This document shows positions 49,301 to 56,437 of a stretch of 64,000 nucleotides of DNA, piece by piece (the stretch's first letter is position 1; each line of letters begins with the position of its first letter). The stretch spans positions 16,303,650-16,367,649 of the forward strand of contig NC_079887.1 of assembly GCF_029227915.1 (NCBI RefSeq). Direction: 5' to 3'. The notes under the pieces were generated by a model, which ran no database searches, was not told the origin of the DNA, and worked only from the letters and a program-made list of their open reading frames with translations. This DNA is from Hydractinia symbiolongicarpus. Its lineage: Eukaryota > Cnidaria > Hydrozoa > Anthoathecata > Hydractiniidae. Both the position numbers and the translations under genes were made by a program.

Positions 49301-52300
49301 TATCATGGGAATAGAAAAGAGACAGCTTGGGCCAATGTATCACACAAGCATCGCGCCCCAGATCAATTAGGTGCCCTTTGACCTTTGGACTTGATAGAAA
49401 AGACTATGGCTTGTAAATGGTTGGTAAATCACCTGTCTAGATTTGGATTTTGGATTTCAAATGATGAGCTCCATGTTCAACAAATATCTGTTCTTGTAAG
49501 AAACACGGAATGAAATGCATGCCATCGTGTGGAGATTGCTATGTGAATATTGTGAAAACTCACAGGTAAGGATAATTTAGAAATGATGTGTGATATTTAT
49601 GATGGTTAAGACACTCAAGGGTATTAATAATAAACAATAATAATAACAATAATAACTACCACACGTTTTATTTTAGAAACAGGACGATGATAATGACAGG
49701 TATGAAGATCTTCAAAGTGAAGATGATCGAAATATATTTAAAGACCTTTTTATGGTGTGAATTAAGATAATCAAATTTCTGATGTTAGATAATATGTTTC
49801 AAAATTATCATGAACTAAACTGTTTGCAATTAAATTTTTTATATTGAACTCAGCCGTTTAATAGCTCTTTACCCTTCTGTGTAAAAATTCAATCTATTAA
49901 TTGATTTTTCTTGTTAATTGTTATTTTAGAAAGAAGGAGACATGTAACTGATGTATGGTTATAGTACAGGAATAAAATAACTTGAATTTTGTTATTTTTG
50001 TTATTTTCTGTGTGTGTTTTCCCAAAATTCAACACAACTCTAAATTAAAATTATCGTTTTCTCCGTTTCCTAATGTGACATCTGTGTGAAAAATAATTAA
50101 CAAGAATAAAATTATCTTTCTAGGGAGCCCAAACATGCCTATATTTGGACTAAAAATGAAATTTTGAAAATTTAACGTGAATAATTCCGCCATTTTTAAA
50201 AATGGCGGATATCTCAATTTCCACAAGGAGATTTTATAGGGCTTTTTTTTTGGTGATTCTTCATATTATAAGGAAGGTTTGTGCCAAATTTCAGCTTGGC
50301 ATCATTTTTTTCCAGGTTTTGACTAAAATTTTGCTTCATCGACTGGACTATATAGTGTACATGTAATATGGGACTTCCGTGTCAAAATGATTAATGTGGT
50401 TTAGTTATCTATTGAAAATTTGGGAGATAGAACACAAACATTTCTCACCCGTCTTTTGTTACATCCATAATTTCGAAGATCTTAGTTGCTTCCTTGTCTA
50501 ACATGTCAACCTGTACAAAAAAAAGAAAGGAGAATAAGTCTTTACACTAATATTAACAGTAGAGGATGCGTATTAAAGTTATTCTAAATGGAACTCCATC
50601 TTTTTAATATTTACCCCAAGCTGTTTTAAACCAAACAAGAATTTCTCTTTCACGATATTCCTTCGAGTCATGATTTCTTTGTTGGAAGCCAACTTATCAA
50701 AGTAGTGTTGTGTTTGGTTTAAGATTTGCGACAAGCGAAGCTAGAGAACAAATGGAAATGCTATGTATAACAGACATTAAAAAGACCAGTAAACGACAAC
50801 AAGCAGCAAACAAACAAACAAATAAACACAAACAAACAAACAAAATATGACAATAAAAAGTTGTAAAGTTGCATTGAAATAACTTTCTTGTGTGATCACA
50901 AACACCAATTTAGTCCCCTTTTCTATTCTACATCACCCTCACTATTGCAATACCAAAACAAAAACATTCCATTCTCCCTGGTACCACCCACATACTAGCT
51001 CTTATTTTTCATGATCATTCTTAATACTAACAAATCACCTACCAGTAACATTGGTCTTCCTAACGCAGTCACTTTTATTGCTGCAAATCCATTTTCTGCT
51101 GTGTTGCCAGTAGTATCAATACATTCTAAAAATACTTCCATATTTTGGTCACATTTTTCTTCCCCTTCGTAGAAATACGTTCTGGCGCTAAAAACTCGTT
51201 CTCGACGATCAAGGAACTCTTTATGTAACTGAAACTTGAATTCCACGTCAGATAAATCCATGGAAAACTCATCTAAAACAAGTACCGATGAAACATAATG
51301 AGTTAGGACACTTGCTTAGATAGTAATGTAAAATTAGCAAGTTCCAGTCAATTTTTAGTTCTTTTTACAGACTCTGCACAAAGGTTAAAAACGATTTTTT
51401 GGTAAATGTAAACTTGACAGTTTTAATGAAACAAACTTTCACGCTTTATTCATTCAATTTATTTTTCATGCGTGCAGCGTGGAAGCTTTTTATATCCTTC
51501 TGTGTCATAAAGGTAAAGACCTATATTTCTTTAAAATCAAAATACAAATATTTTTAATGTATACGCAAATAAGCAAACAAAAACAAACAAACATTAAAAA
51601 ATGTAAGAAACTTTTGTAGTGGTCACAAATTTTAAATTTTCCTAACTGAAATACCCAAAACAATAAGGAATAGTAAAATACAATTTTTTTCTCACACATA
51701 GCACATATAATTTTGAAAGAATATTTTTGGAATGATTTTTAAAAGATTTTTGGTAAGTGCTTTTTCGCTCTTGAAGATGTACCCTATGTCTTAAAATTAA
51801 TGTATTGAAAGTAAGAGAACCATTTTACTTCATAGACGATTGAGAAACAATTTAAAAAAAATCTTACCTGCATCTTGGATGGAGGAGTTGCTGAAGATAT
51901 AATAATAACAATACAAATGAATATAAAAGTTATATTTGCAGACTTGTTGTGAGGATACAATTTAATGCTAATCAAAAATAGTTTCATAGGGTGGCCACTA
52001 AAAAAGGGTCAAATTTAAATAAAAACAAATAAAATTAAGCCCGCAATTCTTAAGGGGGATTTGAAGTGATGAACTTCCAGTATATATGTTTAAGTACATT
52101 CTCCAATATTGTTCTGTAAAACCTTAAAAGGTGGACTTTCCAGTACAATTTTTCTTGTACATATCTATAAATCCAGTACATTCAAGTATTTTAAAGTGTA
52201 TCTAGTACTCGTAACCACCCTGGTTTATGCAAGCTTGTTAAACAAATGTTCTTATAATCACAACTTTCCTTCAATAATAATATAGAAAACATGATTTATG

Positions 52301-54319
52301 AAGACACTTAGTGAAAGTTAATTAATATAGAAGTTGTAGGATGTGGTTCGATTTGTTGAAGTAATATGTAGACTACTAGGATATTAATATGCAGAATAGG
52401 GTGGTAATACGCAGACTAGGGAGTATTACACAGACTAGGGTAGTAATATGCAGATCAGGGTGATAATACGCAAACCAGGGTGGTAATATGCAAAAAAGGG
52501 TGGCAATATGCAGATTAGGGTGGTAATATGTAGACTAGGGCTTTCTAACCAAAAACAACCAAGATGTCAATGAACACAAGATTATTATCAGAATGCATGA
52601 TAAACAAAGGTATATTTTATGCAACTTTCCCCCTTTAAATTGTTGAGATGGGCCACAAAATAGCACAAACCATTGTTGAGTAAAAAAACTATTGTATTTA
52701 AGATCTAATAAAATTGACAGCCAGACTTTGCAAAAGGTAAACAGTAGACATCAGAGGGAAACATTTTCAGGTGCAAAATAGTAGTGATGACTGCAAGCTT
52801 TAGTATTCGATGTAAGCAAAGTAATTGTTGGGGTGAGATAAGGAATGTTGCTCCTTTTGATGTGGTTGGAAATATATTGAGTTCTTACAATCTGTGTTAT
52901 TATATTTGCAAACAGCCATTGTAATATCACTGGAGACCTTCAATCATTTTTTTAGTTTTCCAACCCTTTTTTCACTTTGCTTTCTGAAAACATTGTTTAT
53001 CACCTCCCTTCCTCTTCAGCACACCACAAGAGAAGTGTTTTCAAAATAAGGTATTTCTGAACTCCAGCTACATAAGAATTAAAACATAGGGCGCCGTTGT
53101 GGCGCCGTAGATTAGTGGTTAGAGCTCTCGTACTTTGTGCGGGAGACCGGGGTTCGATTCCTCTTGACGGCGATTCAACATGGGCGAGTGAATGTTACCA
53201 TAGCCCCGGGTTAACCCAAGCCATGTGAGGGAAATTGGGAAGATGGCACACTGTGTGGGCCGTTGGATGTTGCCGGGAGTTGTCTAGTAGAGCGCGGGCT
53301 CTAATTGGGTCTGCGTAGCTCAAAATGAGCATTAAATACTCTAGGACTCTCCATCTACGCCATGACCCCTCCTGGAAATAATAGACAGGGTATATCCCTC
53401 GATATTTGTGAGGCTAGCCATGTAAAATATGCACATCTATCTATCTAGGGAAGTTTATATTTTGTTGTTGCTTTTGTTGTTGAAAAAGGCATATCCATAA
53501 ATCAGCAATAGTCAACAACTTTAGTCGAGACTTTTTATAAAAACTCCAGACTAGTAGTAATTTATATAGATTGTTATAGAAAGGACGGCTACAGAATCTG
53601 AAATAATGTTTATTCAACTAGACCATAACCTCACAACCTTCGTGAGATAATTCGGGTGTACTATGGAAATGAGCTACTGATCTCCATAGGGTTTAAGTTT
53701 TGCATATCTTAATATAGAACTAAAGCATACCTGTTATCTAACTCGTTTTTGGGAATATCTGCCTCCACTGCATAATCTAAAATAGCACCAACACCATATC
53801 TTTGCATCAAGGAGAGTTTGTCCTTAATATCTTTTTGCGTTTCTCCAGCAACAAAGTGACCATAGAAAGAATTTTTCATGAGATATTCAAAGCCTCTTTT
53901 GCCAAGTAATTTACGAGACAACTGTATGAGCTAAAATAAAATTAAAAAGTTAGCTATAAATATGGAAAAACAAGCAACAAAATTACTAGCTAGCTAACTA
54001 GGCACTAATTTAAAATCTGAAAAAACTACCTTACCTCTTTGTTCCTATTAACAAGAAAACCAAACGAACATAGCTTATAAACTCCCAAGGCTCGTATAAT
54101 TTCACTGGTTTTCTTCGCCTTAAAAGCCTTTTCAAAATCTGAGAAATCTAGCTTAGTATGTTCTTTCTCCTGCAAAACATCATTTACATGAACAGAGCTC
54201 AAGGTGCTTTCTTGCTGGGAATTAGCTTTAAGACGTCTGCCATACTGCGAAACAATGCATTTATGTGTATAAAATCTGGTATTTAAATTGTGCCTCCCAA
54301 AAATCAGCCTACTGGCCAT
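28350..54319 (-). CDS. PRODH: mitochondrial proline dehydrogenase, 10 exons over 26 kb
   Basis: Minus-strand exons are 54319-54035, 53930-53731, 51890-51868 (23-nt microexon), 51272-51043, 50740-50615, 50510-50449, 29895-29811, 29553-29461, 29275-29129 and 28907-28350. All have AG/GT borders and matching phases and give 602 residues; human PRODH has 600. The enzyme oxidises L-proline to pyrroline-5-carboxylate with FAD at the inner mitochondrial membrane. The start region is Arg-rich and free of acids ([16 protein letters not shown]), which fits a targeting peptide. Motifs follow in order: [47 protein letters not shown], an EF-hand-like loop [74 protein letters not shown]. The Arg pair and the TIM-barrel acidic residues of proline dehydrogenases are present. 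Exons are intact although intron 6 is 20.6 kb and full of mobile elements. Confidence 0.96.
30524..30613 (+). other. possible signal-peptide-coding start fused to LINE sequence
   Basis: ATG at 30524 (context TTAAGATGG) opens a hydrophobic N-terminus ([19 protein letters not shown]) typical of a secretion signal. The frame then enters LINE sequence and ends at 30799. It may be a stray exon, a LINE 5' feature or chance. It is antisense to PRODH, within its intron. Confidence 0.25.
30572..32960 (+). mobile_element. decayed non-LTR retrotransposon (APE endonuclease + reverse transcriptase)
   Basis: The endonuclease part is readable in pieces from 30640: [48 protein letters not shown]. The reverse transcriptase follows at about 31900-32760: [52 protein letters not shown], and the catalytic YADD at 32542-32553. 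A fragment with KYLGI occurs beyond 32780. Frames change many times (near 31125, 31430, 32160, 32490), so it is dead. The protein resembles CR1/jockey-group elements, but the clade is not certain. No first ORF, tail or target duplication was found. It lies antisense in PRODH intron 6. Confidence 0.85.
33264..33480 (+). repeat. inverted-repeat family, left copy
   Basis: Starting near CCAGTCG, it carries ATGATGCCAAGCTGAAATTT, a palindrome-like core ATTTTTAAAAATGGCGG and TAGTCCAAATATAGGCAT. It matches the reverse complement of 50130-50346 over its whole length. Confidence 0.85.
35221..37999 (-). pseudogene. MULE-type transposase with two in-frame stops
   Basis: An upstream exon (37999-37863) joins 37438-35221 in phase. 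Its AG acceptor suggests that still earlier exons exist. The long exon is one uninterrupted frame except for a TAA at 35827-35829 and a TAG at 35788-35790. Landmarks are [17 protein letters not shown], then the RNase H-like core with [44 protein letters not shown] and [15 protein letters not shown], then [12 protein letters not shown] and a C-terminal zinc-binding-like CQEC...HYITTC. In MULE transposases the first catalytic Asp normally stands in a DTTF-type motif; here it reads NTTF. Transposition by cut and paste at long inverted ends is the family's role. The two stops, and perhaps the Asn, make it inactive. Confidence 0.8.
38511..38880 (+). repeat. pair of about 92-bp direct repeats
   Basis: TTCATTCGAACTTTATTTTG ... 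GTTTTTCGTTATATTTGG occurs at 38511-38602 and, with about ten changes, at 38787-38880. It lies inside the right part of the MULE-like element. Confidence 0.85.
39787..40458 (+). pseudogene. virus-like block, plus-strand gene remnant with fourfold 57-bp repeat
   Basis: A small Cys-rich start ([14 protein letters not shown] at 39800) is followed by frame-broken sequence. In 39924-40325 a readable frame gives [19 protein letters not shown] and then four tandem copies of a 19-residue unit beginning [18 protein letters not shown] further frame change leads to [15 protein letters not shown] and a stop near 40458. It is the only gene of the block on plus and converges with the minus-strand genes. Function is unknown; a structural or DNA-binding role is only a guess. 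Confidence 0.45.
40068..40295 (+). repeat. 4 x 57-bp in-frame tandem repeat
   Basis: Copies start at 40068, 40125, 40182 and 40239 and differ at only a few bases. The unit length is a multiple of three, so each copy adds 19 residues. Confidence 0.95.
40610..40985 (-). pseudogene. virus-like block, hydrophobic N-terminus protein with helical tail
   Basis: A Gly/Ala-rich hydrophobic stretch ([17 protein letters not shown]) is followed, after a frame change near 40895, by [20 protein letters not shown] charged helical tail ([19 protein letters not shown] ... [12 protein letters not shown]) ends at 40610. Such a hydrophobic hairpin plus helix suggests a membrane-active or virion-associated protein, but I cannot name it. 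Confidence 0.4.
40986..41740 (-). pseudogene. MSV199/Bro-N-like protein, copy B
   Basis: The N-terminal block reads [40 protein letters not shown] and [14 protein letters not shown] frame change near 41415 leads to a coiled coil ([14 protein letters not shown] onward) with repeated RD(K/R)QL(A/V)VL, then a C-terminal part with [20 protein letters not shown]. An in-frame stop lies near 41192. It matches copy A immediately upstream in the same order. Bro-N/MSV199 domains occur in DNA-virus and virus-like element proteins and are thought to bind DNA or regulate; the assignment is by resemblance. Confidence 0.5.
41794..42580 (-). pseudogene. MSV199/Bro-N-like protein, copy A
   Basis: [18 protein letters not shown] near 42550 begins a copy of the same design as copy B. 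It continues at 42452-42024 with [13 protein letters not shown], then [19 protein letters not shown] and an [20 protein letters not shown] coiled coil. A frame change near 42080 leads to a C-terminal part ([20 protein letters not shown] ... [15 protein letters not shown]) ending at 41794. The KH/YMIG...CQRK hook region differs from the C-terminus of copy B, so the two copies have diverged or recombined. Confidence 0.5.
42581..43308 (-). pseudogene. virus-like block, P-loop packaging-type ATPase
   Basis: The gene starts at 43308 ([13 protein letters not shown]). It shows a CPVC zinc-like pair, changes frame near 42995, and continues with [13 protein letters not shown]. The Walker A motif is [11 protein letters not shown] near 42880, with Met where Ser or Thr usually follows the Lys. 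After an in-frame TAG at 42780 comes [17 protein letters not shown] and a Walker B-like [10 protein letters not shown] near 42645. The frame then ends in [10 protein letters not shown]. The design recalls the A32/FtsK-type genome-packaging ATPases of Polintons and large DNA viruses; that is inference. Stop, frameshift and loss of the end show it is dead. Its start nearly overlaps the stop of the preceding gene. Confidence 0.55.
43309..43581 (-). CDS. virus-like block, intact 90-residue protein of unknown function
   Basis: An open frame without damage encodes [18 protein letters not shown]... with a central hydrophobic helix ([17 protein letters not shown]) and a basic end ([14 protein letters not shown]). 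It lies head to tail between its neighbours; its TAA is directly followed by the ATG of the ATPase gene, which shows compact, virus-like packing. No known domain was recognised. Confidence 0.45.
   Translation of the reverse strand: MTSKATPHMTSNITPKEKENLDMLYETVVDLSFTFIYALAGKKFLGIARPSAKMDKNNVMKMTAYFSAGRARREMAVKKGWIPPIIVPKQ
43610..43942 (-). CDS. virus-like block, intact single-span membrane protein, 110 residues
   Basis: A basic helical N-terminal half ([20 protein letters not shown]) leads through a Ser/Gly linker to one membrane segment ([19 protein letters not shown]) and a charged Pro-rich tail. The frame is undamaged. It fits a minor membrane or virion protein of the block, but function is unknown. 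Confidence 0.45.
   Translation of the reverse strand: MTEEQRQVIAKKDEGRVAAGKRLAEWNRRNKENLEKNVGKSSSSGDQEPASGPHKSRDNVYIYGVGALAMLAIGVGVWYKFGSKNEPHKPAARPEVQQKDKPQIDIFKMH
43997..44230 (-). pseudogene. virus-like block, small membrane protein, damaged start
   Basis: [20 protein letters not shown] precedes a hydrophobic stretch ([19 protein letters not shown]) and a Lys/Asp-rich tail. Coding-like sequence seems to continue upstream to about 44270 in another frame, which suggests a one-base shift near the start. No family was recognised. Confidence 0.35.
44272..44490 (-). CDS. virus-like block, intact 72-residue protein of unknown function
   Basis: From the ATG at 44490 ([14 protein letters not shown]) an undamaged frame runs to 44272 with a charged helical sequence ([20 protein letters not shown]). 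A longer frame begins at 44571 with a hydrophobic start, but MSQLAN is the more likely beginning because compositional bias changes there. Function is unknown. Confidence 0.35.
   Translation of the reverse strand: MSQLANMFDKVDIFAESFEHVEKPTDKRQVLKEALRKGKGHLLPKKFTEGFVDKAPDEVIEKVRADYVQREL
44700..48414 (-). pseudogene. protein-primed-type family B DNA polymerase with OTU-like N-terminus, Polinton/Maverick-like
   Basis: One very long gene is read on minus. The N-terminus ([20 protein letters not shown]) comes first. A block with [10 protein letters not shown] near 47720 and [13 protein letters not shown] near 47410 resembles an OTU-type Cys/His pair. Cys/His sequence and [13 protein letters not shown] near 47095 follow. 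The exonuclease motifs are FDFEA (46925) and FNSGKYDIN (46605). The polymerase motifs are YDANMLYPS (about 45825), KGNSFYGKM (45345) and YMDTDS (about 45050). From 48414 to 46588 all pieces stay in one frame, broken only by stops (near 48103, 47827, 47072, 47036 and 46588). Frame changes occur near 46390 and 45860. Such polymerases replicate Polinton-type elements and related viruses; it is broken here and kept only as a remnant. Confidence 0.8.
48415..48670. other. right flank of the virus-like block
   Basis: This flank contains GCTGCGCA and GTCAGCGGATTTT words in tandem or inverted arrangement and a TGACGTCA-like site near 48541. It could be the element's terminal region. A matching inverted copy near 39.6 kb was not found by eye. 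Confidence 0.3.
48671..49760 (+). pseudogene. unclassified transposon protein remnant with spliced Cys-rich end
   Basis: The first block reads [20 protein letters not shown], a sequence type I associate with repetitive uncharacterised animal transposon proteins. After a frame change near 48907 it continues [16 protein letters not shown] and [17 protein letters not shown], stops at 49312, and goes on in pieces to about 49515. A last intron (about 49567-49676) seems to join a Cys-containing region (near 49520-49565) to an acidic end ([19 protein letters not shown]). No catalytic domain is visible. It lies just inside the inverted repeat at 50.13-50.35 kb. Confidence 0.45.
50130..50346 (-). repeat. 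inverted-repeat family, right copy
   Basis: This is the reverse complement of 33264-33480. It contains a perfect 22-bp palindrome CCGCCATTTTT/AAAAATGGCGG and ends CGACTGG. Identity is high but not perfect. Confidence 0.85.
51273..51867. other. PRODH intron 3, nothing recognised
   Basis: AT-rich intron sequence between exons 3 and 4; no repeat or gene was identified. Confidence 0.4.
52370..52545 (+). repeat. tandem about 20-bp repeat GGGTGGTAATATGCAGACTA
   Basis: About eight diverged units of GGGTGGTAATATGCAGACTA stand in a row in PRODH intron 2. They vary at the ATATG/ATACG and GACTA/GATCA positions. Confidence 0.9.
53102..53447 (+). mobile_element. tRNA-derived SINE, copy C
   Basis: This is a full-length copy, nearly identical to copy B, with the same head, body and (ATCT)n tail and including the CCATGACCCCTCCTGG segment. 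It is inserted in PRODH intron 2, opposite to the gene. Confidence 0.9.
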
Positions 54320-56437
54320 CCCTTCTCCAGCCTCTCGTTTTATGGTGTGTGTTGTGTTTATGCTTTTGTTTTGTGTGTTCCGAGAAGATCAAACATTTAT
54401 AACACGCTCTCCATCACAGAGACTAAAACATGGCACCTCATGAAAACGCGCGAAGTAGAGCACGCAGATTTCACAGAATGTCTTTGTCGTCACGATCATA
54501 GCATTGCATGTTTACACGTTTTTTTAATGCTAATACCAACCTCATTCACATGGCATTTTATGTATTTTTGAATTCAGAACGATCGATCGAAAGGGAGATA
54601 GGGTCACAGAGTCTTTGAAAGCAACTGTGGCATGTCTTATGAAATAAATAATACCTTCTTTCAAAAATTCTCAACCAATTTTAAATTTCAAACTCGGTTT
54701 ATATACGAGGTCGAGATTTATTTGAAAATTAAAAATATATTTTAAGGAAAATAAAGCGACTTCATTTTAGCATTTTTTTTATTTCGTGTCGCATTCTTCA
54801 ATTGCAATGTTTATGTTCATACACATATACACATGTATAAGACTGCGCTAAGAAAATTAATAAAATTTAAGAATATTTCAGCCTGTTCTGATTTCTATCT
54901 TTCTTATAAAGAAAAAGCGCGTAGTAAGTCTATAAACAAGAACTTTTTCCTCTCAGTAGAGCCACGAGATTACAGCTATGTCCATGGACACGTGGGGAGA
55001 GGTCGAGGGAGAAACTCTACGAGAAGTGCGGCAACAACAACGGGTGTTTATATTTAAGTTTTTTTATTTCGTAATAAATAACTGCTCAACTAAAAACAAC
55101 TATATTGAATATTTACATAAGACTAAGAAAATAAAAATTTGTTTGTACATTATTCTTTTAAAAATAATATGCCTGTCATAAAAACTTTTCATAATAATAT
55201 TATTGCAGAAAGGTTGTTAAGGGTGCGATGACACCCTGGTCAGCTATCCAGACAAGAAAACACCACATTTGCGCACAATGGAGAAAAAGCTTTCCAAAGC
55301 AGCCTCGTTCCAGGGCTAATCTACGCCGGTCTAGTAGGGAAAAAATAGCCCTGGAGACGAGAATTGTTTGAAAGTTATTTTTTGTGACAGGAGTGGCTTG
55401 CAACTAGTTCCCAGGGTTCATTTCCTTTTTTACACTGAAACGGAATGTAAAAATAGGCAAATGACCCTAGGAACAAGGGTATCATGTTTGCCAAAGAATA
55501 CATATTTAGGCGAGCAATAGATTCGATTTACAAAAGACCACTGTGTTTACATCTTTTACTGCGCAATTTGTTTACTTAATAATCACTTGGAAAAACATGT
55601 CGTAACGACGTGCCAATACCGCAAATAAACATTATGACGTCACAAAACCGTGGATCAACGCATGTCAACACTTAGCTTTGAGAACGTAAAACTCCAAGGA
55701 GCTTTTAACAAAACTTTGCAACAATAACATCAAAACAACAGCCATATTAGAAAAATGTAGCTAGGTGTGTGTCAACTCGAAATTAGTCGGTCATGAACGA
55801 CATAATCCGTTGTAATCCGATCCATTTCTTGTTTTTTCTACAATGACGTGTAAAAAACATCACGTGGCTATTGTTACGAAGGTAAATTGAACAAGGCCGA
55901 CTTTATGGAGACTGATGACCGTCTTTCGTTTGCTACCTTCGCGGTGCATCAGCGTGAATATGTCCATCAGCAAGAGACGTCGTGTCCTGATGTTTGCTTT
56001 TATTGATATTGTTATAACCTATTTTTTTAAACAAAATAGATTAATTTATTTGATATAAAAAACCAGTTAACTGGTGATTGCTTAACCGGAAACTCAGAGT
56101 CATGTTATTTTAAAAATGTTCATAAATATAATGTTTATAAATATAAATTATTTTAACAAGGATATGTTTTTTTATTATTCTTTTCTCCACAAAAATAACA
56201 GACAAAATACAGCGTTAAAAACCTTCGGTCGAGGTAGCGTATACATTTAACATTCTGGAAGGTGAAATTTCAAAAAAAAAAATATTCTATTACGTCGGAC
56301 CCAAGCAAAGTGAGTCCTTCGTACATCACTAAATCTGTCCCTTTTTTTGCCCACTTTTATTCCGTTGTCGACACCCCTGATACTAACTCGACATGCTAAA
56401 CACGTTACTAACAAATTGATTTTACAAATTATATTAC
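54320..56437. other. region between PRODH 5' end and KIF12 3' end
   Basis: The left part should hold the PRODH promoter. A plus-strand stretch with an acceptor-like CCTCTCAG at 54946-54957 runs into a basic Arg-Gly sequence (HGHVGRGRGRNSTR) ending at 55057. It could be a last exon of a small unknown gene, but no partner exon was found. Two fold-back elements lie at 55.30-55.49 kb. Nothing else was recognised. Confidence 0.35.
55295..55486. mobile_element. two adjacent fold-back MITE remnants
   Basis: The first has arms CCTCGTTCCAGGGCTA and TAGCCCTGGAGACGAG at 55303-55365. The second has arms CTAGTTCCCAGGGTTCATTT and AAATGACCCTAGGAACAAG at about 55403-55487. Both have ends rich in CCAGGG, recalling hAT-type fold-back MITEs. 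A half copy (CACCTAGTTCCCAGGGCTTT) occurs at 34634. Confidence 0.6.

Larger units (their letters stand above)
29896..50448 (-). other. PRODH intron 6, 20.6 kb, transposon nest
   Basis: The donor is GAC GG|GTGAGA at 50449 and the acceptor CTTAG|A at 29895. The split Gly codon lies inside the loop DVTKDGGIDVIE, which proves that the two exons belong together. The intron contains the LINE, the inverted about 200-bp repeats, the MULE-like element, the virus-like block and the 48.7-49.8 kb transposon gene remnant listed separately. From 29896 to 30520 no feature was seen. Confidence 0.9.
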
